In this document: positions 7,436 through 15,947 of the stretch, piece by piece
Position numbering within the stretch: position 1 is the stretch's first letter
Layout: each line of letters opens with the position of its first letter
DNA from: Firmicutes bacterium TM09-10
GTDB lineage: Bacteria > Bacillota > Clostridia > Lachnospirales > Lachnospiraceae
Assembly (NCBI GenBank): GCA_003481005.1
Contig: QUKC01000013.1
Coordinates: 1-44,547 of the forward strand
Length of the DNA: 44,547 nt
Reading direction: 5' to 3'
Notes under the pieces: model-generated
Database searches by the model: none
The model's input: only the letters and a program-made list of their open reading frames with translations
Told to the model about the DNA's origin: nothing
Made by a program: the position numbers and the translations under genes

Positions 7436-8728
7436 ATGGGACAGGAGAGAATCATTCATGCAGCGCTGCTTGGGGCAGGAACCGTGGGCAGCGGCGTTTA
7501 TAAACTGGTAAAGGATCTGGAGGAAGAGATCGTTTCGAAAACGGGCGCGCGCCTGGTGGTGGATAAAATTCTGGTGCGCGATACGACAAAAGCGCGGGAA
7601 GGCATTCCGTCTGAGCTTCTGATAGATCGTTGGGACGAGATTTTAAACGATCCCCAGATCGAAATCGTGATTGAGGTGATGGGAGGAATTCGACCGGCGC
7701 TGACCTGGCTGGAGGAAGCGCTCCGCGCAGGCAAACAGGTTGTAACGGCGAATAAGGATTTGCTCGCGGAATATGGAGAACAACTGTTCGATGCAGCGGA
7801 AGCCGGAAAATGTGACCTGCATTTCGAAGCGGCGGTTGCCGGCGCAATTCCGATCATCCGTCCGCTGCGCCAGAGCCTGGCAGCCAGCGAACTGACAGAA
7901 GTGATGGGCATTGTCAACGGGACGACCAACTATATCCTGACGCGGATGACGGAGGATGGGATGGGCTACGAAGAGGCACTTGCCCTTGCGACAAAACTCG
8001 GCTATGCAGAGAGCGATCCGACTGCGGATGTGGAAGGCTACGATGCAGGACGCAAGGTGGCGATTATGGCATCGATCGCGTTTAACTCCAACGTGACCTT
8101 TTCCCAGGTGTATACCGAAGGCATTACACACATCACGGCGGAGGATATCCGCTATGCGAAGGAATTTGGCTATGTGATCAAGCTGATCGGCATGACGAGG
8201 CTGACAGAAGGCGGCGTAGAGGTTAAAGTACATCCGATGCTTTTGCCGGAGCAGCATCCGCTTTCGACTGTCCGGGATTCGTTCAATGCGGTATTTATCC
8301 ACGGGGAAGCCTGCGACGACGCGATGTTTATGGGGCGCGGCGCAGGACAGCTGCCGACAGCAAGCGCAGTGATGGGCGATGTAATTGACGTGATGCGAAA
8401 CATCCTGCACCATTCCTGCGGCAAGATCGGTTATGGCTGCTACCGGAATCTTCCGGTGAAATCCGCAGAGGATACGGTCAGTCGGTTTTTCCTGCGGATT
8501 CAGGTAACGGACAAGCCCGGCGCGCTCGCCAACATTGCCGGGATTTTGGGCAATAACGACGTGAGCATCGCGCAGGTCGTGCAGAAGCGCAGCCATGACG
8601 GCGTTGCAGAGCTTGTCATCATCACCGACCCGGTGCGGGAAAAACATTTTAACGATGCGCTCAGCATCTTAAAAGGCATGTCGGTGTTAAAAGAAGTGTC
8701 CGGCGTGATCCGGGTATACGGGAATTAA
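7436..8728 (+). CDS. hom: Homoserine dehydrogenase
   Basis: NAD(P)-dependent reduction of aspartate semialdehyde to homoserine, the branch point to threonine and methionine. An N-terminal Rossmann domain (LLGAGTVGSGV near residues 10-20), a substrate domain (TTNYILTRM, then YAESDPTADVEGYDAGRKVAI with the catalytic lysine), and a C-terminal ACT domain (RIQVTDKPGALANIAGILG, from about residue 350) are all present. The ACT domain suggests feedback by threonine, as in the family. The ATG at 7436 is 8 nt from GGAGG; ATGs at 7421 and 7430 are possible. Length from 7436 is 430 residues. Its aspartate-family partner lysA is 3 kb upstream in another operon. Confidence 0.96.
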   Translation: MGQERIIHAALLGAGTVGSGVYKLVKDLEEEIVSKTGARLVVDKILVRDTTKAREGIPSELLIDRWDEILNDPQIEIVIEVMGGIRPALTWLEEALRAGKQVVTANKDLLAEYGEQLFDAAEAGKCDLHFEAAVAGAIPIIRPLRQSLAASELTEVMGIVNGTTNYILTRMTEDGMGYEEALALATKLGYAESDPTADVEGYDAGRKVAIMASIAFNSNVTFSQVYTEGITHITAEDIRYAKEFGYVIKLIGMTRLTEGGVEVKVHPMLLPEQHPLSTVRDSFNAVFIHGEACDDAMFMGRGAGQLPTASAVMGDVIDVMRNILHHSCGKIGYGCYRNLPVKSAEDTVSRFFLRIQVTDKPGALANIAGILGNNDVSIAQVVQKRSHDGVAELVIITDPVREKHFNDALSILKGMSVLKEVSGVIRVYGN

Positions 8729-8770
8729 GGTGTGCCCGGCATGAAATAACGCGATCGGCTTGTTTTATCG

Positions 8771-9907
8771 TCAGCGCAGCTGCATGTCGATTCGGATATC
8801 GTTTCCGGAAACGGTCACGTCAGCGAGGCTGCCGACGATCAGCGGCATCATTGGCGGAAGATGTCCGAGATCGACGTCCATAATTACCGGGACATGGTGG
8901 GAAAGTGCGACGGGCAATACCGCCTGATATGGATCGAGGCCCATCATGTCCTGTCCGAAGCACAGCGGGCGACCGATCAGGAAGGCTTTGACGTGTTCGA
9001 ACCAGCCAGCCTGTTCCATTTGCCACATGGCTCTGCGGATGGAGAAGACGTTCAAATCGCAGGCTTCAAGAAACCAGATGATGCCATCCTCTTTGTAGCG
9101 CTCGATAAAGTCCTTCGTTTTATCGAAACGGGTTCCGGTCAGATTGACGAGACAATCCATGCAGCCGCCGAGGAGTCTGCCGGAGACGTGAAAGCTTGGG
9201 GCAGAGGCTGGCGATACAGCGCCTGTCTGTAGGTTACCGCCCGCAAGCTGCGGGTCGCTGTTTAACTGGTCGTTGTACAAATGCGTCGTGCCGTCAGTCC
9301 TCTGTGCATACTCCGTCCCGTAGCAGCGCAGGACGCGCGGCTCAGTCACATGATAGGGCGCGAGGGGATTCGTTTCATCTTTTAAGGCTTCCTTTTCCCA
9401 GAGGGGGTAGCCGGATACGGTCTGTGTGCGCCCTGTCAGCAGGCGGAAGGCATCGGAAATAGCGGGATGCCACAGCTCCATGCCAAAAGCGCCGGCGCAG
9501 GGACCGTAGATGGAGGCGGTATCTGCAAGGGTTGCGAGAAGATAGGTCATATTCGTGTTGTCGGAATAGCCTATGTACCATTTGGGATCGGCTTTCGCAA
9601 GGCGGTCAAAATCCATATATGGAAGAATTTCGCACATCAGTTCGCCGCCTCCGCAGGAAATCAGACAGTCGTTGTCGGATTTTACATAATAATCCATCAG
9701 CTCCTGCGCGCATTTTTCGGGGGTGTTGCTGATGCCGACGCCGCTGCTTTCATAGCAGTTTGGTCCGAGGTCAAGCCGGTAGCCAAGCTCGGTGAAGCGT
9801 TTCTGGGCGTGTTCAAACGTTTCCTGATAAGGGGAGGTTGCACAGCCAAAGGAAGGGGCGACAAAGCCGATCGTGCCGCCGTCCGGTAAAAATTTGGGAA
9901 ATTTCAT
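8771..9907 (-). CDS. S66 family peptidase (LD-carboxypeptidase / MccF-like)
   Basis: A 378-residue serine peptidase of clan SS. Known members cleave the L,D bond of murein tetrapeptides (LdcA) or inactivate microcin C (MccF). The nucleophile elbow is YIGYSDNT with Ser115, the Glu of the triad is likely in IWFLEACDLN, and the His is in DLGHLPPMMPLIVG near the C terminus. The N-terminal GGTIGFVAPS and CLISCGGGE strands are standard. The insertion between the domains is longer than in LdcA and closer to MccF-type proteins, so the physiological substrate is uncertain. It converges with hom and follows yitT on the same strand. Confidence 0.88.
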   Translation of the reverse strand: MKFPKFLPDGGTIGFVAPSFGCATSPYQETFEHAQKRFTELGYRLDLGPNCYESSGVGISNTPEKCAQELMDYYVKSDNDCLISCGGGELMCEILPYMDFDRLAKADPKWYIGYSDNTNMTYLLATLADTASIYGPCAGAFGMELWHPAISDAFRLLTGRTQTVSGYPLWEKEALKDETNPLAPYHVTEPRVLRCYGTEYAQRTDGTTHLYNDQLNSDPQLAGGNLQTGAVSPASAPSFHVSGRLLGGCMDCLVNLTGTRFDKTKDFIERYKEDGIIWFLEACDLNVFSIRRAMWQMEQAGWFEHVKAFLIGRPLCFGQDMMGLDPYQAVLPVALSHHVPVIMDVDLGHLPPMMPLIVGSLADVTVSGNDIRIDMQLR

Positions 9908-9936
9908 AGGGATGTTCTGTTCCTTTCTCTTTCTGA

Positions 9937-9967
9937 GGAGGCGAAGGCAGCTGCTGCCCTCGCCTCC
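9937..9967 (-). other. Strong hairpin between yitT and the S66 peptidase gene
   Basis: GGAGGCGA (9937-9944) pairs with TCGCCTCC (9960-9967), with an inner GGCAG/CTGCC stem, nearly a perfect palindrome. No T run follows on either strand, so it is more likely an mRNA processing or stability structure in the peptidase leader than a terminator. Confidence 0.5.
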
Positions 9968-9979
9968 GATTTATTTCTG

Positions 9980-10016
9980 ACAATAGAATGCGCGGTCTTT
10001 TCGTATATTCTATTGT
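9980..10016 (-). repeat. Dispersed palindromic repeat family C, copy 4
   Basis: ACAATAGAAT (9980-9989) and ATTCTATTGT (10007-10016) are perfect 10-bp arms. The TAG stop codon of yitT (10010-10012, minus strand) is part of one arm. The loop differs from the other copies, and on the minus strand the tail reads TTCTATTGTCAGAAATAAA, like the GTCATGAATAAA tail of copies 1-3. Confidence 0.75.
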
Positions 10017-10909
10017 ATTTTTACGTTATCGGTTGGATCGATAAAGCCTTCTCCGAAGACCTCGCTGGTTTCCGTAATCATGACAAATGCGTCCGGATCG
10101 GTCTGATGTGCGGCACGGCGAACCTTGTACGCTTCGGCCTTGGAGCAGGCACAGAGCAGTACCTGCCGATCGGTCGTGGTGTAAGAACCTCTTGCGCGGA
10201 TCAGCGTCGATCCTCTTGCGCAGACCTCGTCGATATGCGTTGCCATGGCAGGTCCCTGCGTCGTGATGATGATGGCGAGTTTTCCTGCGCTCGTGCCGTA
10301 CATGATTTTATCTATGACGGTGGAAGTTACAAACGTAGAAATAAGTCCATATAAAACTGCGTCAAGATTACCAAAAACCGGCCATCCGATCAGGATGATG
10401 ACGAGGTCGATCGCCATCGTGACAGCGCCGAGAGAAAGGTGCGGGTGCAGCGCTTTGATGGACATAGTAAGGAAGTCCGTACCGCCGGTAGACGAGCCTC
10501 TCATGTAGATCAGCGCAAGACCGCAGCCGAAAAATACGCCGGAAAAAAGCGCAGCGAGCATAGGATTGCCGTCATAGGCAGGCGTGAGCGGAAAGACGAA
10601 ATCCAGAAAAAAGGTATTGATCAGAATCGTGCGGATGGATTTGATCATAAATTTACGCCCGACAATCCGGTAACTGAGCAAAATCAGGGGAATGTTGATG
10701 ACGAGGGAGGTTGTACCGATCGGCAGGTTCCACAGGTGGTTCAAAATCAGGGCGACGCCGGAGATACCGCCGGGCGCGAAGTTTGCGAGCTTTGCAAAGG
10801 TATAGATGCCGATTGCGGAAAGGATGCTGCCAAGGACGTCGCAGAATAAATCGATCGCGATATTCTGCAACTGCTGCGGCGTATAGCGAGTGGACGAAAA
10901 AAATTTCAT
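10010..10909 (-). CDS. YitT-family membrane protein (DUF161 + DUF2179)
   Basis: A 299-residue protein with about five or six membrane helices from residue 10 to 210 (for example IGIYTFAKLANFAPGGISGVALIL and AALFSGVFFGCGLALIYMRGSSTGG). A soluble C-terminal DUF2179 domain follows, GKLAIIITTQGPAMATHIDEVCARGSTLIRARGSYT in summary form. GGTDFL in the middle is typical of the family. Function is not established; members are thought to be transporters or exporters. I start at 10909 (MKFFSSTRYT) because AGAGGT precedes it; the longer open frame to 11068 only covers leader RNA. An upstream terminator hairpin may control it. Confidence 0.88.
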   Translation of the reverse strand: MKFFSSTRYTPQQLQNIAIDLFCDVLGSILSAIGIYTFAKLANFAPGGISGVALILNHLWNLPIGTTSLVINIPLILLSYRIVGRKFMIKSIRTILINTFFLDFVFPLTPAYDGNPMLAALFSGVFFGCGLALIYMRGSSTGGTDFLTMSIKALHPHLSLGAVTMAIDLVIILIGWPVFGNLDAVLYGLISTFVTSTVIDKIMYGTSAGKLAIIITTQGPAMATHIDEVCARGSTLIRARGSYTTTDRQVLLCACSKAEAYKVRRAAHQTDPDAFVMITETSEVFGEGFIDPTDNVKIQ

Positions 10910-10958
10910 AAGGACCTCTTTCCCGGAAAACCCGTTATAGTAAGGATGATTCAGATTA

Positions 10959-10990
10959 GAAAAAATATTCCGGGCAAGGAAGCTGCCCGG
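10959..10990 (-). terminator. Terminator hairpin inside the yitT leader (putative attenuator)
   Basis: On the minus strand CCGGGCA (10990-10984) pairs with TGCCCGG (10976-10970), and a T6 run follows after AATA, 50 nt before the yitT start. Sitting between promoter and gene, it could be an attenuator, or the end of a short separate RNA. No known riboswitch class was recognised in the ~70 nt before it. Confidence 0.65.
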
Positions 10991-11039
10991 GGACAGACCG
11001 CAGAAAAACCGTTCCTGCTTTAGCCTGCCAGATAGAAAA

Positions 11040-11068
11040 ATTGTGGCATAGGAGAGAGAAAAAGTCAA
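11040..11068 (-). promoter_or_regulatory. Likely yitT promoter
   Basis: On the minus strand TTGACT (11068-11063), a 17-nt spacer and CACAAT (11045-11040) give a plausible sigma-A promoter. The transcript would contain about 40 nt of leader before the terminator hairpin. Confidence 0.5.
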
Positions 11069-11115
11069 GGCAGGCGGATTGCGCGATTTTTTATGGAAAG
11101 TTTATAGAATTTTTA

Positions 11116-11186
11116 TTGTATTTCTGTAGATAGAAGAGTAGAATAGGGCGAAGTAATTAACAATGTTAAATATTATCAATGTTAAT
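11116..11186 (+). promoter_or_regulatory. Promoter and operators of the marR-ABC exporter operon
   Basis: TTGTAT (11116-11121), a 17-nt spacer and TAGAAT (11139-11144) form the promoter. Just past the expected start of transcription is the palindrome TTAACA-A-TGTTAA (11157-11169). A second, imperfect half-matched copy (TATCAATGTTAAT) lies at about 11174-11186. This is the size and position of a MarR-type operator and implies autorepression. Confidence 0.7.
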
Positions 11187-11262
11187 GAAAAAAAGCGGAC
11201 AGGGAAAATCGGCGCTTTGGGTGAACTCTTTGCACTGCAGGCGCTTTGATACAGGAGGAGAA

Positions 11263-11742
11263 ATGGATGACGCGTTAAAACTGGCGAGAGAATTTGAGCA
11301 TGCCATGTGCAGGTTTCGGAGGATGGATTATTCTGCACTGCATCCCGGAGTTGGAAATATGGAATTTGCAGTGCTGGAGATGATTCATAAGCTGAGTGCG
11401 CAGCACGATGCAATTTACGGCGCAGCGATTTCCGATCTGCAGAAAAAAATGGAAATATTACCGTCGGCACTTTCCAGACTGCTCCGTGGCATGGAGGAAA
11501 AAGGGCTGTGCGTGCGCAGGATTGACCCGAAAGACCGAAGAAGCAGCTATGTTTCGCTGACGGAGACCGGACAGGAAAGAAGAGATCAGGGACACGGCAT
11601 TATGGAAGTGTTTGCCCAGCGAGTTGTAGAAAGAATGGGCGAAGGCAGATTCCGTGAGCTGATTGAACAGTGGGAACGGTTCGGAGATGTACTGGAAACA
11701 GAAATTGCAGCATTCAGGAATGTGGATGGAATGGAGGAATAG
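11263..11742 (+). CDS. MarR-family transcriptional regulator
   Basis: A 159-residue winged-helix repressor. The DNA-binding region contains ISDLQKKMEILPSALSRLLRGMEEKGLCVRRIDPKDRRSSYVSLTE in pieces (about residues 52-100): the recognition helix PSALSRLLRGMEEKG and the wing DPKDRRSSYVSLT with its DxR hallmark. AGGAGG lies 5 nt before the ATG; a longer frame from 11179 has no ribosome binding site. Its stop is 8 nt before the first exporter gene, so it very likely controls its own operon through the palindromes at 11157-11186, with the inducing ligand probably an exported compound. Confidence 0.93.
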   Translation: MDDALKLAREFEHAMCRFRRMDYSALHPGVGNMEFAVLEMIHKLSAQHDAIYGAAISDLQKKMEILPSALSRLLRGMEEKGLCVRRIDPKDRRSSYVSLTETGQERRDQGHGIMEVFAQRVVERMGEGRFRELIEQWERFGDVLETEIAAFRNVDGMEE

Positions 11743-11750
11743 AACAGAAA

Positions 11751-13946
11751 ATGTTTCGGCTACTGAGCTATTTAAAACAATGTAAAAAATCAGTGCTGGC
11801 CATTGTACTTCTGCTGATCGTGCAGGCGTACTGTGATCTGGCACTGCCGCAGTATACATCGGATATCGTGGACGTCGGAATTCAGCAGGGCGGTATCACT
11901 TATGCTGCGCCCGAATGGATGCGGGAGGAGACCTGGGGCAGCCTGCAGAATTTAATGACAGAAGGGGAAAAAGAGCTGACCGCTTCCTGTTATGAACAGG
12001 CAGAGGACGGTACTTACGAGCGGACAACGAATAAAACGGCGGATCTGGAAGCGTTAAACGATGCGTTCCGGATGCCGATGGTGATGCTGTCTGCGATGGA
12101 CGAAAGTGCGGAGACCGCGATGAATGACGGAGCAGATGCAGCGGCGCCCACCCTGGAGCAGCTTCAGCTTCTCCAGGCGCTGCAAAACGGCTCTCTCTCC
12201 GAGGAGCAGCTGCTTTCGCTGCGGGAGACGATCACAGACCAGCTGGGCGATATGAGTGATTCCCTGTTGAACCAGAAGGCGATTTTATTTGTGAAAGAGG
12301 AATATGAAGCGCTGGGTAAAGACCCGGGCAGCATCCAGATCGCATATCTTTTAAAAACGGGCGGAAAAATGCTCGGCTTTACGCTGTTGATGGCAGTGTG
12401 CGCGATTGCAGTCAGCTTCCTTGCGTCCCGCGCGGCGGCATCGATCGGTAAAAATCTGCGCGGTCAGGTATTTGGCAAAGTGTTGTCGTTTTCCAGTGGA
12501 GAAATGCATCGGTTTTCGACAGCATCCCTGATTACGAGAAGCACGAACGATATTCAGCAGGTACAGATGGTCGCGGTCATGCTGCTTCGGATGATAAGCT
12601 ATGCCCCGATCCTCGGAATCGGCGGTGTTTTGAAGGTGGTTGGCACAAAAACGGGCATGGCGTGGATTATTGGGCTTGCGGTAGCGGTCATTATGGCAGT
12701 TGTACTGATCCTGGTGAGCGTTGCAATGCCGAAATTCAAGCTGATGCAGAAATTAGTGGACCGGATGAACCTGGTTTCCAGGGAAATTTTGACTGGGCTT
12801 TCGGTTATCCGTGCATTTTCCAGAGAAAAATTCGAAGAAAAACGGTTTGATGAAGCGAACCGGAACCTGATGAAAACGCAGCTGTTCACCAACCGCGTCA
12901 TGACCTTTATGATGCCGGCGATGATGCTGATTATGAACTGCGTTACCGTCATGATCGTGTGGTTCGGTGCAAAGGGAATCGACGCCGGAAACCTGCAGGT
13001 TGGCGATATGATGGCGTTTATGACCTATACGATGCAGATCGTCATGTCCTTTTTGATGATTACGATGGTTTCCGTCATGCTTCCGCGTGCAGGTGTGGCA
13101 GCAGACCGGATTGAGGAAATTTTGCGGACGGACAGCAGCATTGTGGATGCAAAAAAAACGGAGGATGAAAAGCTGACGCAGTGCAGGGGAGAACTGAGGT
13201 TTGAGGACGTAAGCTTTAAATATCCCGGGGCAGAGGGGGACGTACTGGAGCATATCAGCTTTACGGCAAAACCCGGACAGACGACCGCTGTAATCGGAAG
13301 CACAGGCTGCGGCAAATCAACGCTGATTCAGCTGATCCCAAGATTTTACGATGTGACGGAAGGAAAAATTACGCTGGACGGTGTGGACATCCGAAATTTG
13401 AGCCAGCATAAATTACGGGAAGTGATGGGACTGGTTCCCCAGAAGGGCGTACTCTTTTCCGGGACGATCGCTTCCAATATCAAGCTCGCAGGAGAAGATG
13501 AAATCAGCGACGAAACGATGAAGGAAGCGGCGCAGACAGCGCAGGCAACCGAGTTTATCGATGCAAAGCCGGAAGGCTATGATAGTCCGGTTGCGCAGGG
13601 AGGCAGTAACGTGTCCGGTGGACAGAAGCAGCGTCTTGCGATTGCCAGGGTCATTGCAAAGCATCCGAAGGTATATCTGTTTGACGACAGCTTTTCTGCG
13701 TTGGATTACAAAACGGACGCAGCGCTTCGAAAGGCGCTGCACGAACAGGCCGCAGACGCGACGGTGCTGATCGTTGCACAGAGAATCAGCACAATCATGA
13801 ATGCGGAGCAGATCCTCGTTCTGGAGGATGGAAAAATCGTTGGAAAAGGAATCCATGAAGAGCTGATGAAAAACTGCAGCGCCTATCAGGAAATTGCACG
13901 CTCGCAGCTGTCGGAAAGCGAGCTGAAAGGAGGCATGGCAGAATGA
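11751..13946 (+). CDS. Heterodimeric ABC exporter, subunit 1 (degenerate ATPase site)
   Basis: A 731-residue half-transporter with membrane domain then ATPase. TM1 (about 15-35) is followed by a long extracellular insertion (about 36-200, acidic and Gln/Leu-rich) before TM2, as in some Firmicute LmrC/YfiB-like exporters. The nucleotide-binding domain has Walker A GSTGCGKST (about 515-523), a canonical signature VSGGQ (about 620) and Walker B YLFDDSFSALD, where Asp646 replaces the catalytic Glu. It overlaps subunit 2 by 4 nt (ATGA). Family knowledge suggests lipid, drug or peptide export; the substrate is unknown. Confidence 0.93.
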   Translation: MFRLLSYLKQCKKSVLAIVLLLIVQAYCDLALPQYTSDIVDVGIQQGGITYAAPEWMREETWGSLQNLMTEGEKELTASCYEQAEDGTYERTTNKTADLEALNDAFRMPMVMLSAMDESAETAMNDGADAAAPTLEQLQLLQALQNGSLSEEQLLSLRETITDQLGDMSDSLLNQKAILFVKEEYEALGKDPGSIQIAYLLKTGGKMLGFTLLMAVCAIAVSFLASRAAASIGKNLRGQVFGKVLSFSSGEMHRFSTASLITRSTNDIQQVQMVAVMLLRMISYAPILGIGGVLKVVGTKTGMAWIIGLAVAVIMAVVLILVSVAMPKFKLMQKLVDRMNLVSREILTGLSVIRAFSREKFEEKRFDEANRNLMKTQLFTNRVMTFMMPAMMLIMNCVTVMIVWFGAKGIDAGNLQVGDMMAFMTYTMQIVMSFLMITMVSVMLPRAGVAADRIEEILRTDSSIVDAKKTEDEKLTQCRGELRFEDVSFKYPGAEGDVLEHISFTAKPGQTTAVIGSTGCGKSTLIQLIPRFYDVTEGKITLDGVDIRNLSQHKLREVMGLVPQKGVLFSGTIASNIKLAGEDEISDETMKEAAQTAQATEFIDAKPEGYDSPVAQGGSNVSGGQKQRLAIARVIAKHPKVYLFDDSFSALDYKTDAALRKALHEQAADATVLIVAQRISTIMNAEQILVLEDGKIVGKGIHEELMKNCSAYQEIARSQLSESELKGGMAE

Positions 13947-15787
13947 GTCAGGAGCAAAATAAAAAGCGTCCAATGATGGGACACGGACCGGGCAGGGGAA
14001 TGATGCCCGGGGAAAAGGCAAAGGATTTTACGGGAACGATCCAAAAGCTGTTTGCCTACCTTGGAAGCTATCGGATTGTGCTCGGTGTCGTAATCTTATT
14101 TGCAATCGGAAGTACGGTATTTAATATTATCGGACCAAAAGTGCTCAGTAAGGTGACAACAGAGCTGTTCAACGGTCTGGTCGCAAAGGTGAGCGGTACC
14201 GGCGGTATTGATTTTGAAAAAATCGGCAGGATTTTGCTGCTGCTGCTTGGAATTTACTGTATCAGCGCAGTGTTTAACTTCATTCAGGGCTGGCTGATGA
14301 CCGGCGTGACGCAGAAGCTGTGTTATCGGATGCGAAAGGAAATTTCCGAAAAAATCAACCGGATGCCGATGAAATATTTCGAATCCAGAACGGTCGGAGA
14401 AGTGCTTTCGAGAATCACGAACGATGTCGATACGCTGGGACAGAGCTTAAACCAAAGCGTGACCCAGTTAATTACCTCGATTGCGACGATGATCGGCGTG
14501 TTGATTATGATGCTGTCGATCAGTCCTCTGATGACGCTGATCGCACTGGTGATTCTGCCAATTTCCGGCGGTTTGATCGGATTTGTGGTCAAACATTCCC
14601 AGAAATATTTCGTGGAGCAGCAGAGCTGTCTCGGTGAAATAAATGGACAGGTAGAGGAAACCTACAGCGGTCATATGGTCATCCGGGCGTTCAACCGCGA
14701 AGAAGCGGTGGAGGAAACGTTTTCCCGGACAAACGACAGACTGTATGAATCCGCGTGGAAATCCCAGTTTATTTCCGGTCTGATGCAGCCGATCATGACC
14801 TTTGTCGGAAACCTCGGCTATGTTGCGGTTGCAGTGCTGGGAAGTGTTCTGGCGGTAAACGGCAGGATCGAGGTCGGCGATATCCAGGCGTTTATCCAGT
14901 ATGTGAAAAATTTCACACAGCCGATCACACAGATTGCGCAGGTTTCAAACATGCTGCAGTCCGCAGCGGCTGCCGCAGAGCGTGTTTTTGAATTCCTGGA
15001 CGAGGAAGAGGAAGAGCAGACCGTTGAGCATCCGGTATCAATGGATCAGCTGACCGGTGCCGTAAGCTTTGAGCATGTACGGTTTGGCTATACACCGGAT
15101 AAAATCGTTATTCAGGATTTCTCCTGTGAAGTAAAACCGGGGCAGATGGTTGCGATTGTTGGACCGACCGGCGCCGGAAAGACGACAATGGTCAAGCTGC
15201 TGATGCGTTTCTATGACGTAAATAGCGGCAGAATCTGCCTGGATGGACACGATATCCGGAATTTCAACAGAGGACAGCTGCGTGAAATGTTTGGCATGGT
15301 ACTGCAGGATACCTGGCTGTTTCAGGGAACCATTATGGAAAATATCCGTTACGGACGGCTGGATGCAACAGATGAGGAAGTCATCGCGGCGGCAAAAGCG
15401 GCGCATGCGGATCATTTCATCCGGACGCTGCCGGGCGGTTATCAGATGGAGTTAAATGAAGACGCAACCAACGTTTCGCAGGGACAGAAACAGCTTCTGA
15501 CGATTGCACGTGCAATTCTTGCTGACAATCCGATCCTGATTCTGGACGAGGCGACCAGCTCCGTCGATACGAGAACAGAAATCCAGATCCAGAAAGCGAT
15601 GAATAACCTGATGAAGGGCAGAACGAGCTTTGTCATTGCCCACCGACTTTCGACGATCCGGGACGCGGATGTGATTCTGGTCATGAAGGACGGAGATATT
15701 GCAGAGCAGGGCACGCACGAAGAACTGCTTGCAAAGGGCGGATTTTACGCGCAGCTGTATAATTCCCAGTTCGAAAAAACAGCATAA
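13943..15787 (+). CDS. Heterodimeric ABC exporter, subunit 2 (catalytic ATPase site)
   Basis: A 614-residue half-transporter with six membrane helices (about 40-330) and a C-terminal ATPase. An N-terminal tail, MSQEQNKKRPMMGHGPGRG, is basic and Gly/Met-rich, as in several Clostridial partners. Walker A is GPTGAGKTT, and Walker B ILDEATSSVD has the catalytic Glu536. The signature is altered to NVSQGQ (Ser512-Gln-Gly-Gln) instead of LSGGQ. Paired with subunit 1, this gives one competent site (Walker motifs from here, signature from subunit 1) and one dead site, the pattern of BmrCD and TM287/288. Confidence 0.93.
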   Translation: MSQEQNKKRPMMGHGPGRGMMPGEKAKDFTGTIQKLFAYLGSYRIVLGVVILFAIGSTVFNIIGPKVLSKVTTELFNGLVAKVSGTGGIDFEKIGRILLLLLGIYCISAVFNFIQGWLMTGVTQKLCYRMRKEISEKINRMPMKYFESRTVGEVLSRITNDVDTLGQSLNQSVTQLITSIATMIGVLIMMLSISPLMTLIALVILPISGGLIGFVVKHSQKYFVEQQSCLGEINGQVEETYSGHMVIRAFNREEAVEETFSRTNDRLYESAWKSQFISGLMQPIMTFVGNLGYVAVAVLGSVLAVNGRIEVGDIQAFIQYVKNFTQPITQIAQVSNMLQSAAAAAERVFEFLDEEEEEQTVEHPVSMDQLTGAVSFEHVRFGYTPDKIVIQDFSCEVKPGQMVAIVGPTGAGKTTMVKLLMRFYDVNSGRICLDGHDIRNFNRGQLREMFGMVLQDTWLFQGTIMENIRYGRLDATDEEVIAAAKAAHADHFIRTLPGGYQMELNEDATNVSQGQKQLLTIARAILADNPILILDEATSSVDTRTEIQIQKAMNNLMKGRTSFVIAHRLSTIRDADVILVMKDGDIAEQGTHEELLAKGGFYAQLYNSQFEKTA

Positions 15788-15827
15788 GGATTTGTAAAAA
15801 GTTTTTTTGCAGGGATCAAAGGATGGA

Positions 15828-15857
15828 TTGCAGACAGAAGGCGGGATATGGTAAAAT
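15828..15857 (+). promoter_or_regulatory. Likely alpha-galactosidase promoter and leader hairpin
   Basis: TTGCAG (15828-15833), an 18-nt spacer and TAAAAT (15852-15857) precede the gene by about 90 nt. The leader contains a hairpin, GCAGAATGT pairing with ACGTTCTGC (about 15891-15919, one G-U), a possible regulatory structure. Confidence 0.55.
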
Positions 15858-15947
15858 ACAAACCGATGGCACAATCAGACATGAAACGGAGCAGAATGTA
15901 CATTTGATGGACGTTCTGCCTTAAGAAAAAACAGGAGGGGATTTGCC

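Noticed and set aside
7643..8647. 334-residue minus-strand open frame
   Set aside because: It lies wholly antisense to homoserine dehydrogenase, whose motifs are unambiguous, and shows no recognisable domain.
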